In this document: positions 1 through 5,089 of the stretch, one piece after another
Layout of the letters: every line of letters starts with the position of its first letter
How positions within the stretch are numbered: position 1 is the stretch's first letter
DNA from: Lachnoclostridium phytofermentans
GTDB lineage: Bacteria > Bacillota > Clostridia > Lachnospirales > Lachnospiraceae
Reading direction: 5' to 3'
Assembly (NCBI GenBank): GCA_003526525.1
Contig: DPVV01000245.1
Span: forward strand, 1 to 5,089
Length of the DNA: 5,089 nt
Notes under the pieces: generated by a model
What the model saw: the letters and a program-made list of their open reading frames with translations, nothing else
What the model was told of the DNA's origin: nothing
The model's database searches: none
Translations under genes and position numbers: made by a program

Positions 1-14
1 CAAGAATTTTTTAT

Positions 15-20
15 TATAAT
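15..20 (+). promoter_or_regulatory. -10 box of the LUD gene promoter
   Basis: A perfect TATAAT lies 24 bases upstream of the LUD start codon. This would place transcription start near 26-28 and give a very short leader that still includes the GGAG ribosome binding site at 34-37. The matching -35 would fall outside the window, so the promoter cannot be confirmed. In AT-rich DNA a lone TATAAT can occur by chance, but its position is right. Confidence 0.45.
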
Positions 21-44
21 CTAATATCGGAATGGAGAATAATA

Positions 45-737
45 ATGAAAGAGATTGATAATGCAATAAAAGCGAAAGATAATGCAATAAAAGCGAGAAA
101 TCGTCTTTTGGCACCAAAGATAATTAAAAATCTGCAAAGCAGAAAATTTGAAGCCTATTACTATGATAATGCCACAGAAGCTGTCGAAAAAGCAATATCT
201 CTTATTCCGGAACAATCATCAGTGTCGTGGGGAGGTTCAGTTACACTTGAAGAAATTGGTTTGCTTGACAGGGTATATCAAGGCCAATATACCATCATTG
301 ACCGCGATAAAGCGCAAACAATGGAGGAACGATATGACATCATGCGTCAATCACTTTTGTGTGATACCTATTTGACAAGTTTCAACGCAATTAGTGAGGA
401 TGGCATTTTAGTCAATGTGGACAGTGTCGGAAATCGAACTGCGGCAATTACTTTTGGACCGAAGAGCGTTATCGCTATCGTTGGGATGAATAAGATTTGT
501 AAAACCGTCGAGGATGCAGTAGTGAGGGCAAGAACTTATGCTGCTCCCATCAATGTGCAACGCTGCTCTTCCAGCCCATTTCTACATCCGCCTACAAAGA
601 CCCCTTGTGTTATCAATGGTGCTTGTGGGGATTGCAAAGCAGAGGACTGCCTTTGTTCTTACATTGTCCAGACGAGAATGTGTAAAACTGCCGGAAGAAT
701 AAAGATTATTCTCGTTGGCGAATCTTTGGGACTATAA
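45..737 (+). CDS. LUD-domain protein (lactate utilization / YkgG-LutC-like family)
   Basis: This 230-residue protein looks like a stand-alone LUD (DUF162) protein, related to LutB/LutC of the lactate oxidation complex. Visible family hallmarks are SWGGSVTLEEIGL at residues 61-73, and a core at about 117-151 with SEDGILVNVDSVGNR followed by ITFGPKSVIAIVGMNKI. The C-terminus GRIKIILVGESLGL is the usual ending, so the protein appears complete. A cysteine-rich stretch (C174, C188, C194, C197, C202, C204, C213) resembles the extra cysteine cluster of clostridial LUD proteins and may bind metal or an iron-sulfur cluster; that is inference. No signal peptide or membrane segment is seen, so it is probably cytoplasmic. 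The start at 45 has GGAG at 34-37, seven bases away. Residues 5-18 are a tandem duplication (DNAIKAK, DNAIKAR). No lutA/lutB partner lies in the window, so a role in lactate metabolism is unproven; the substrate is unknown. Confidence 0.85.
   Translation: MKEIDNAIKAKDNAIKARNRLLAPKIIKNLQSRKFEAYYYDNATEAVEKAISLIPEQSSVSWGGSVTLEEIGLLDRVYQGQYTIIDRDKAQTMEERYDIMRQSLLCDTYLTSFNAISEDGILVNVDSVGNRTAAITFGPKSVIAIVGMNKICKTVEDAVVRARTYAAPINVQRCSSSPFLHPPTKTPCVINGACGDCKAEDCLCSYIVQTRMCKTAGRIKIILVGESLGL
57..98 (+). repeat. 21-bp tandem duplication inside the LUD gene
   Basis: Two adjacent 21-base units, 57-77 and 78-98, differ at a single base near their end (aaa versus aga). They are in frame and encode DNAIKAK then DNAIKAR near the N-terminus of the LUD protein. 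The near identity at DNA level points to a recent slippage or duplication event. It lengthens a region before the conserved domain, so it probably does not disrupt the fold. Confidence 0.85.
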
Positions 738-872
738 GTGGAGAGTTCCCTATATTGTAACATTGTTAAACAGATCATTTGGAGTAATATGAATAATGTT
801 GTCGAGCCGACAAGAAGTGTATTTATACCACTTCGGACCATGTTGACCGAAGTGGCTGCGCAAGCAGGGTAA
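738..872 (+). pseudogene. Possible remnant of a coding tail (tnpB-like?), 44 codons
   Basis: The reading frame of the LUD gene stays open for 44 codons after its TAA stop, to a TAA at 870-872. The last part reads VVEPTRSVFIPLRTMLTEV, which looks more protein-like than random noncoding DNA. A possible internal start is ATG at 789 with GGAG at 781-784, but the spacing is only four bases. The stop lies inside a strongly structured segment. In IS200/IS605 elements the 3' end of tnpB overlaps the structured right end and its guide RNA, so a decayed tnpB tail is one explanation. I cannot see TnpB catalytic motifs, and the identity is a guess. Alternatives are a tiny real gene of about 27 residues or a chance open frame. 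Confidence 0.25.
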
Positions 873-881
873 GAGCCACTT
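799..881. other. Cluster of alternating, mutually exclusive hairpins
   Basis: A 6-bp stem TTGTCG/CGACAA (799-804/808-813, loop AGC) comes first. Four related segments then alternate: GAAGTG at 814-819, CCACTTCGG at 828-836, CCGAAGTGG at 847-855 and AGCCACTT at 874-881. Segment 1 can pair with 2 (814-834, one bulge), 2 with 3 (perfect 9 bp), and 3 with 4 (AAGTGGCT/AGCCACTT, 8 bp, 850-857/874-881). Inside the last pairing, CTGC-GCAA-GCAG at 856-867 forms a small hairpin with a GNRA-type loop. Such pairing supports a folded RNA, but no T-run follows on the plus strand, so it is not an ordinary terminator. The strand that is transcribed is unknown. Confidence 0.6.
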
Positions 882-896
882 ATAGGGGCAGAGCAA

Positions 897-917
897 ACCA
901 CCGGCATAGCCGGTGGT
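897..917. repeat. Perfect 9-bp inverted repeat with 3-base loop
   Basis: ACCACCGGC at 897-905 and GCCGGTGGT at 909-917 flank ATA. It is followed on the plus strand by ATTGATTATAAAG rather than a T-tract, and on the other strand by TTGCTCTGCC, so it does not fit an intrinsic terminator on either strand. A terminal hairpin of an IS200/IS605-type element or the end of a structured RNA fits better. Confidence 0.8.
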
Positions 918-930
918 ATTGATTATAAAG

Positions 931-952
931 AGGTATTGGTAAACAATTACCT
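931..952 (-). terminator. Weak hairpin just downstream of the 183-residue gene
   Basis: AGGTATTG at 931-938 can pair with CAATTACCT at 944-952, leaving one bulged base and a 5-base loop. It starts six bases beyond the stop codon of the minus-strand gene at 958-1509, the usual place for a terminator. The stem is AT-rich and the following minus-strand bases (CTTTATAATC) are only weakly T-rich, so termination would be inefficient if it occurs at all. Confidence 0.25.
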
Positions 953-957
953 ATTAA

Positions 958-1509
958 TTACTGTAACATCTTCTTACCGAGTGCAGCAAGATTTGTCTGA
1001 TCTTTGGTTCCAATTCCAAACTGAAATTGCATTGTATCAGTTCCGTAGGACTTTACAATTTTACATTGAATTAAAGTTTGATGCTTTATACTACATTCGT
1101 AGGATGACATAGATTCTACTTCTGCGTCAGTTCTAGCTTTTAACATAAGATTTGTATAGACTACTTTGTCTTGTTTATTTCTTATTTTACAAGCTACAAA
1201 GTAAAGCCTTTCTTCATTAACTGCTTTTTGAACTTCTACTTGTCTTGTAATAAAGACAGCTGATTTTTTATCATCAGACACTGCCTCCGACTGCGTATCT
1301 GCAATTTGAAGTCCATTTAAAGTTCCACGAATAAAGGCAAGTTCTAGTAACCTTTTTACTTGTGGATCATGAATTGAAGTAAAGTTTTTACTTTTTAAGT
1401 TTAAGGTAGACAATTCTTCTTCAGTAAAAGAAGAAACACCATTATTTTTAGCCACCATTTTTTGCATTTCATACTGACTTTTTATTTTATTATTTTTCCA
1501 TTCATACAT
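958..1509 (-). CDS. Hypothetical protein, 183 residues, no recognised family
   Basis: I do not recognise this protein. It has no signal peptide or membrane segment and looks soluble. The N-terminal part (1-50) is charged and polar, with the start MYEWKNNKIKSQYEMQKMV. Residues 49-70 (PQVKRLLELAFIRGTLNGLQ) look helical. From about 83 to 168 the pattern suggests beta strands, including SAVFITRQVEVQ, RLYFVACKIR, DKVVYTNLMLKAR and TMQFQFGIGT. Cysteines lie at 107, 139 and 149. The start is well supported: GGGAG at 1519-1523 on the minus strand is nine bases from ATG at 1509, and a promoter lies just upstream. It is 86 bases from the end of the exporter gene on the same strand, so it may receive some readthrough, but its own promoter suggests independent expression. 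Start, length and codon pattern support a real gene; function is unknown. Confidence 0.75.
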   Translation of the reverse strand: MYEWKNNKIKSQYEMQKMVAKNNGVSSFTEEELSTLNLKSKNFTSIHDPQVKRLLELAFIRGTLNGLQIADTQSEAVSDDKKSAVFITRQVEVQKAVNEERLYFVACKIRNKQDKVVYTNLMLKARTDAEVESMSSYECSIKHQTLIQCKIVKSYGTDTMQFQFGIGTKDQTNLAALGKKMLQ

Positions 1510-1533
1510 AACTAGTTACTCCCTTTTTCGTTA

Positions 1534-1561
1534 ATTATAACATGAAATGTTTAAATCGCAA
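1534..1561 (-). promoter_or_regulatory. Extended -10 promoter of the 183-residue gene
   Basis: On the minus strand, TATAAT at 1539-1534 is preceded by TGT, giving a perfect extended -10 (TGnTATAAT). A partial -35, TTGCGA at 1561-1556, sits 16 bases upstream. Transcription would start near 1527, leaving a short leader that still holds the GGGAG ribosome binding site at 1519-1523. This is a strong match to a sigma-A-type promoter. Confidence 0.65.
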
Positions 1562-1595
1562 TGTAATTGTCACTAGGTAGCGTTATTATACAACC

Positions 1596-2576
1596 CTAGG
1601 ACCAGTACTTTTGTATCTGGTCCTTTGTTAATGTATCTGCAAATTGTTCTTTAATCAAGAGAAACATCTTAAAATCTTTCAAAATCATATATAGCACAGC
1701 ACGGTCTTCGAATTCCTCTCTGGTAATGGGGAGAGAACTTTGTCGATACTCTTCTTCGAGATTCTGCTCTAATAGTAATAGCCCTTTGGCGTTATTGGAC
1801 TCCGCTAAAGAATTAGCGATGCTTTCTATAAACTGTGAAATCGGTATAACTTGCTTCGGCACAGAGCGCAGGGATATGATTTTATCATAAATTTCAGCAA
1901 GTATCTGTAATTGGTGTTTGCGCATCTCCATATAGCGAATAAAGTACTCAGACTCCTGGAACAAGGTATTGTTCATGTTTGTATATGCATACGTAGCACC
2001 TAGGTTAATATCTTCTTTTAATGGTGTAAAACAGCGATCTTTATATTCACTTTTATCGGACTCTCTAAGAAAATAGGCCATGCGAAATAAGATCTTACGT
2101 AAATCAGCTTCGATTCGTACTTGAACTTCTTTAATTTGCTTTACATTACTTGGCATAAATAAATTAATGAGTGTTCCAATTCCTGCCCCGATAAAAAGAA
2201 GGAGGGCTTCGTTTGTTATCATGGAAATACTTATGCTCTCAGAGAGAATGTAATGTGTAGCAAGTACAGAATTCATAGCAATTCCATCTTGTAGTTTAAC
2301 GATAGAACAACCACCAACGAACAAAAAGAGAAATATACCAAAAGGAATTGTGGTAAATCCGAAGTTCGGAAAAAGTAAGAGCGCTAAAATAGAAGCAAAT
2401 ATAAATGCAACTAAACGTTTCAATGAAATAAAAATGGTCTCTTTCTTGGTATCCTGTATGGTTAAAAGAGTAATAATTCCCGCTGAAATACTATAGTTTA
2501 ATCCAATTGCATTAGCTAGTAAAATAGCAAGGGTACTTCCGATTGCAATCTTACTAACTTTATTAAGCTTTTTCAT
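1596..2576 (-). CDS. Aromatic acid exporter-like membrane protein (ArAE_1 / DUF939 family)
   Basis: This 326-residue protein has the two-part build of the ArAE_1 family (DUF939 plus its C-terminal domain). Residues 1-142 hold about five or six hydrophobic helices, roughly at 8-27, 28-41, 52-71, 76-93, 98-112 and 122-141. They include LNYSISAGIITLLTIQDTKKET, the usual opening pattern, followed by a long charged cytoplasmic part from about 143 to 326. The family is grouped with FUSC/aromatic acid exporters, but the substrate is not known for such Firmicutes members. I place the start at 2576 because AAGGAG (2583-2588, minus strand) lies six bases before ATG. The open frame extends 36 codons further to 2684, but that part runs through the promoter and has no ribosome binding site. 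It is transcribed divergently from the AraC-family regulator gene, which is its likely controller. The length is typical and the gene looks intact. Confidence 0.85.
   Translation of the reverse strand: MKKLNKVSKIAIGSTLAILLANAIGLNYSISAGIITLLTIQDTKKETIFISLKRLVAFIFASILALLLFPNFGFTTIPFGIFLFLFVGGCSIVKLQDGIAMNSVLATHYILSESISISMITNEALLLFIGAGIGTLINLFMPSNVKQIKEVQVRIEADLRKILFRMAYFLRESDKSEYKDRCFTPLKEDINLGATYAYTNMNNTLFQESEYFIRYMEMRKHQLQILAEIYDKIISLRSVPKQVIPISQFIESIANSLAESNNAKGLLLLEQNLEEEYRQSSLPITREEFEDRAVLYMILKDFKMFLLIKEQFADTLTKDQIQKYWS
1599..1623 (-). other. Hairpin in the last codons of the exporter gene
   Basis: GGACCAG at 1599-1605 and CTGGTCC at 1617-1623 form a 7-bp stem that can extend by three more pairs with one bulge, closed by a TTTT loop (plus-strand view). 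On the minus strand it occupies the final codons and abuts the TAG stop. The bases after it (TAGGGTTGTATAATAACG) are a poor T-tract, so it is at best a weak terminator. It may instead protect the 3' end of the message. Confidence 0.35.
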
Positions 2577-2616
2577 TGGCTTCTCCTTATCTTTGTAAAT
2601 CAAATTTATATATTTC

Positions 2617-2625
2617 ATCATACCA
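2617..2625 (-). promoter_or_regulatory. Extended -10 of the exporter gene promoter
   Basis: On the minus strand TGG followed by TATGAT (2625-2617) forms an extended -10, about 41 bases upstream of the start at 2576. No good -35 is visible at 16-18 bases upstream (TATGCG at 17), which agrees with dependence on the TGn extension or on an activator. The divergent AraC-family gene supplies a candidate activator. Confidence 0.45.
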
Positions 2626-2677
2626 TAAACTTTTATTATCGCATAGTATAGCTCAAGACTAAAATATACCCAGACTA

Positions 2678-2706
2678 TTAACAAAAAGTGAAATTTATAG
2701 TATCAT
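2678..2706 (+). promoter_or_regulatory. Promoter of the AraC-family regulator gene
   Basis: TTAACA at 2678-2683 and TATCAT at 2701-2706 are separated by exactly 17 bases, and each matches the sigma-A consensus at five of six positions. Transcription would begin near 2713, giving a leader of about 50 bases. The promoter lies back-to-back with the exporter promoter in the shared control region 2577-2761, where a regulator could affect both genes. Confidence 0.6.
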
Positions 2707-2745
2707 TTAAGGTAGGATTTCAGAGTTACAAAAAATCGAAGAAAT

Positions 2746-2752
2746 GGGAGGG
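2746..2752 (+). promoter_or_regulatory. Ribosome binding site that fixes the regulator start
   Basis: GGGAGGG at 2746-2752 is nine bases from ATG at 2762. The alternative upstream ATG at 2744 overlaps this site itself and has no Shine-Dalgarno of its own, so the start at 2762 is preferred. Confidence 0.8.
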
Positions 2753-2761
2753 CTAGGTTAC

Positions 2762-5062
2762 ATGTTATTACGCAATTTTAAGTTGAAAAAATCAAGTGTA
2801 TATGTTGTTTTTTTCTTTTCGTATATCCTAATATTAATTGTTGCTTTAAGTAGTGGTTTTGCTTATTATGCACAGATAACAACGAAGATTACAAAGCAAA
2901 CCGAGAATACGAAACAGTTATTATTAACTGAACTCCGTAACAGTGTGGAAACCAGCACACAATACATTAAGGAAATATGTAATGAATTCACATTTAATAC
3001 GAAGTTAGAGCAGTTTGCTAAGGGATTACCTTCTGTTACAATTCATGAGGCAATGCAGGAGTTGACGTTGCGGCAAAAGCCGGGAGACCTTCTATTCGAT
3101 TATTTTCTGTACATAAAAGAAACGGACGAGATTATAACACCAAACATACGAATGAAGGCAGATAAATTCTTTGATATCATGTATTCCTTTGAGGATATAG
3201 AATATAAAGAATTTGCAGAACAATTAAAGGGCAATCATTTTCAAAATTATTTACCGATAATGAAAGTGAATCAATATGACAAAAATCCAGTGGAGATATT
3301 GCCTTTGATTCAGACCTTTCCGGTAGGAACAAAGCAAAAACCACTTGGTCAAGTCATCATATTTATTAATGCTGAAAAATTATTTTCAATGGTGGAGCAG
3401 TTCCATGTTGCAACAGAATCAGATGTCTATGTCTATAATGAAAAGAACGTGTGTATATTGTCAAGTTCTGGGGCCCCTGAGTTACCAGTAGAACTTGTAA
3501 CTGATAAATCAGCAGGAAATAATACAGAGGACAGTATTGTTTTTCGACAATTATCTGATACCTTAGGGTGGAAGTTCATCATTTCTACACCAAAGGATTT
3601 ATTTTATTCCGAAAACTACGATTTTTTACTTCGGATGGTTGGGGTCACAGTTGTGTATTTGATTATTGGTATCGCCTTAGTTTCTTTCCTCGCGAAATAT
3701 AGCTATAAACCAATTCGTGAAATTCGAAAATACATCGATAAGAATACGAAAGTAGATGGAGTCGTAAAAAATGAATTTGAGGTTATTAAGACAACCTTAA
3801 AAGAGCAAATTACCAATGGAAAAGAATTATCAGATTTACTTGAAAGTCAAAAACCTATTGTGAAGCGTGAGGTACTTGGAAAGTTACTTCATGGAATGGT
3901 TACCGACTATAACAGTCTTAAGGAACGTTTTGTTACCCTTGGAATCACCTTTACGACGAATCTATTCTATACGGTTGCCCTTGAAGTATCAGAGGGTTGT
4001 GAATTCTTTCGTATGGAGAAAGCAGAAAACGACCAGGGCATGATTCTGGCAAAATTTATTTCAGAGAATGTCGGAGTGGATTTATTTCAAGAGAAGTTTA
4101 ACTACTACTACCTAGATATGGGGCAAAATACAGCGGTTCTATTATTAAATCTCCGTAAGGAAGAAGAACTTGAGGAAGCAGATGAAATCATGTATCAAAA
4201 GGTATCAGAGCTAATTCAATTTCTTAAAAAGTATTATTGCCTATATATTTACACTGGTATTAGTAAACAGCACCATACGCTAAAGGGAATTCAGCTTTGT
4301 TTTGATGAATCCAGAAAGGCACTAGAACAACACAAGCTATATGGAGGATTTGAACCGTATAGTTTCTCTGAATTAGAGAATCTGGAAGCGGATTATTATT
4401 ATCCGAGTGAGATGGAATATCAATTGTTACGATACATTAAGACAGGAGATAGTGATAAGGCAAAACAATTACTACAAAGTATTTTAGATATCAATGCAAG
4501 TAAGAAACAAATTTCAACAAGCGCAGCAAGAGGCCTATTATTTGAAATCTCAATCAGCTTAAAGAAGCTTTTTGACGGTGCAATGATATCAAGCGGGAAG
4601 GAAACAAGCAACCTTCTTGATTTGGATAATTATTTAAAGACACCTAATCTTCAGATCGCATTCAGGGATTTTTCTTCTTTGATTGATTGGTATCAAAAGG
4701 AACGTGCCGAGGTACCGGTTAGTAGTAAAACAAAACGTTTGGTGGATTCCATAGCAGAGTTTATCGAACAAAACATTGGTGAGAACTGGCTTGATTTGAA
4801 TGGCCTTTCTTCGGAGTTTGGAGTAACTCCTCAGTATATCTCTAATATATTTAAGAAGTATAAAGATGAAAATATAAAAGACTTTATTTCGAAGCTTCGA
4901 TTGGCTAAGGCAAAGGAATTACTTAGAGATACAGAACTTCCGATTAAGGAGATAGCAAATGAAATAGGTTATGTTGGTGAAATTGGAGTAATACGTTTGT
5001 TCAAGAAGTATGAGGGGATTACTCCAGGAGATTACCGTAATCAGATGCATAATGGAAATTAA
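2762..5062 (+). CDS. Membrane-anchored AraC-family transcriptional regulator
   Basis: This 766-residue protein is a one-component regulator that combines an extracellular sensor with a DNA-binding domain. A short basic N-terminus (LLRNFKLKKSS) precedes a first membrane helix at about 13-36. Residues 37-290 form a probable extracellular Cache-like sensor region, and a second helix spans about 292-311. A linker with coiled-coil character follows (about 312-375). A degenerate GGDEF-like middle region (about 385-530) contains TGISKQHHTLKGI and a DESRKALEQH helix, as in YesN-type regulators. The C-terminal AraC DNA-binding domain (about 659-760) has two helix-turn-helix units: LNGLSSEFGVTPQYISNIF and IKEIANEIGYVGEIGVIRLF, then the signature KKYEGITPGDYR. 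This architecture is common in carbohydrate-responsive regulators of Lachnospiraceae; the ligand here is unknown. The neighbouring divergent exporter gene is a likely target, as is the regulator's own promoter. The gene looks complete; no terminator is visible in the 27 bases that remain. Confidence 0.9.
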   Translation: MLLRNFKLKKSSVYVVFFFSYILILIVALSSGFAYYAQITTKITKQTENTKQLLLTELRNSVETSTQYIKEICNEFTFNTKLEQFAKGLPSVTIHEAMQELTLRQKPGDLLFDYFLYIKETDEIITPNIRMKADKFFDIMYSFEDIEYKEFAEQLKGNHFQNYLPIMKVNQYDKNPVEILPLIQTFPVGTKQKPLGQVIIFINAEKLFSMVEQFHVATESDVYVYNEKNVCILSSSGAPELPVELVTDKSAGNNTEDSIVFRQLSDTLGWKFIISTPKDLFYSENYDFLLRMVGVTVVYLIIGIALVSFLAKYSYKPIREIRKYIDKNTKVDGVVKNEFEVIKTTLKEQITNGKELSDLLESQKPIVKREVLGKLLHGMVTDYNSLKERFVTLGITFTTNLFYTVALEVSEGCEFFRMEKAENDQGMILAKFISENVGVDLFQEKFNYYYLDMGQNTAVLLLNLRKEEELEEADEIMYQKVSELIQFLKKYYCLYIYTGISKQHHTLKGIQLCFDESRKALEQHKLYGGFEPYSFSELENLEADYYYPSEMEYQLLRYIKTGDSDKAKQLLQSILDINASKKQISTSAARGLLFEISISLKKLFDGAMISSGKETSNLLDLDNYLKTPNLQIAFRDFSSLIDWYQKERAEVPVSSKTKRLVDSIAEFIEQNIGENWLDLNGLSSEFGVTPQYISNIFKKYKDENIKDFISKLRLAKAKELLRDTELPIKEIANEIGYVGEIGVIRLFKKYEGITPGDYRNQMHNGN

Positions 5063-5089
5063 GAAAGTTAAGTGTACCTCCTTATTATG

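Larger units (their letters stand above)
738..925. mobile_element. Putative IS200/IS605-type element end (structured remnant)
   Basis: The stretch between the LUD stop and the minus-strand gene holds at least five inverted repeats: 799-804/808-813, 814-821/826-834, 828-836/847-855, 850-857/874-881 and 897-905/909-917. The last is a perfect 9-bp stem with a 3-base loop (ACCACCGGC, ATA, GCCGGTGGT). Its GC content stands out from the surrounding DNA. Compact subterminal hairpins of this kind are typical of IS200/IS605 ends, and the preceding structured part could be a right-end guide-RNA-like segment. No transposase gene is present and no element boundary can be defined, so this would be a remnant or a small non-autonomous derivative. 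Another structured noncoding RNA on either strand is the main alternative. Confidence 0.35.

Noticed and set aside
21..215. Minus-strand open frame over the LUD start
   Set aside because: It overlaps the well-supported LUD gene, has no ribosome binding site I can see, and its composition looks like antisense of AT-rich coding DNA.
148..375. Plus-strand open frame in another phase inside the LUD gene
   Set aside because: It lies wholly inside the LUD coding region, which carries clear family motifs in its own frame.
659..907. Minus-strand open frame of 82 codons across the LUD end and the hairpin region
   Set aside because: It runs through several inverted repeats and the LUD 3' end, shows no family resemblance, and its start lies inside the 897-917 hairpin.
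738..957. Group II intron or riboswitch
   Set aside because: I saw no domain V-like motif of group II introns and no recognised riboswitch core, and no plus-strand gene follows that a riboswitch could control.
2577..2684. 36-codon N-terminal extension of the exporter
   Set aside because: The extension covers the likely promoter and leader and lacks a ribosome binding site, while ATG at 2576 has AAGGAG at ideal spacing and begins the usual family sequence.
2643..2703. Direct repeat ATAGTAT at 2643-2649 and 2697-2703 as an AraC operator
   Set aside because: Seven AT-rich bases repeated once in AT-rich DNA can be chance; the flanks do not match, although the 54-base spacing and overlap with the -10 are suggestive.
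4420..4611. Minus-strand open frame inside the AraC-family gene
   Set aside because: It is antisense to an intact large gene with recognised domains, with no independent support.
5077..5083. AAGGAGG on the minus strand near the right edge as a ribosome binding site
   Set aside because: No ATG, GTG or TTG follows at suitable distance on that strand, and the stretch would lead into the end of the AraC-family gene.

Overview
The window is AT-rich, with strong GGAG-type ribosome binding sites. Its four intact protein genes are of types common in Clostridia: a cysteine-rich stand-alone LUD protein, a DUF939-type exporter, and a large membrane-anchored AraC regulator. This suggests a low-GC Clostridia chromosome, most likely a Lachnospiraceae-like organism. 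That placement is inferred from protein style, not from a search.

Layout. At the left is a LUD-domain gene (45-737, +) with its own -10 box and ribosome binding site. It is followed by about 220 bases with no intact gene (738-957). Within this stretch, about 738-925 is dense with inverted repeats and carries a 44-codon open stretch with no start of its own that I trust. It ends in a perfect 9-bp hairpin. I read it as a probable remnant of the end of an IS200/IS605-type (tnpB-like) element, or another structured RNA; the family assignment is tentative. Next come two genes on the minus strand: an unrecognised 183-residue soluble protein (958-1509) with an extended -10 promoter, and upstream of it a 326-residue aromatic acid exporter-like membrane protein (1596-2576). 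A divergent control region (2577-2761) separates the exporter gene from a 766-residue AraC-family regulator (2762-5062, +). The regulator has two membrane helices around an extracellular sensor region. The last 27 bases hold nothing I can support.

How the parts may work together. The head-to-head arrangement of the transmembrane AraC regulator and the exporter suggests, by inference only, that the regulator senses an extracellular or envelope signal and controls the exporter, itself, or both. The LUD gene and the 183-residue gene have no evident link to that pair. Two annotated starts matter: the exporter most likely starts at 2576 and the regulator at 2762, because each has a well-placed Shine-Dalgarno there while the longer open frames do not.

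I found no defence system, CRISPR array, tRNA or rRNA. The most unusual signal is the structured 799-917 segment, in which four alternating GAAGTG/CACTTC elements can pair in mutually exclusive ways.
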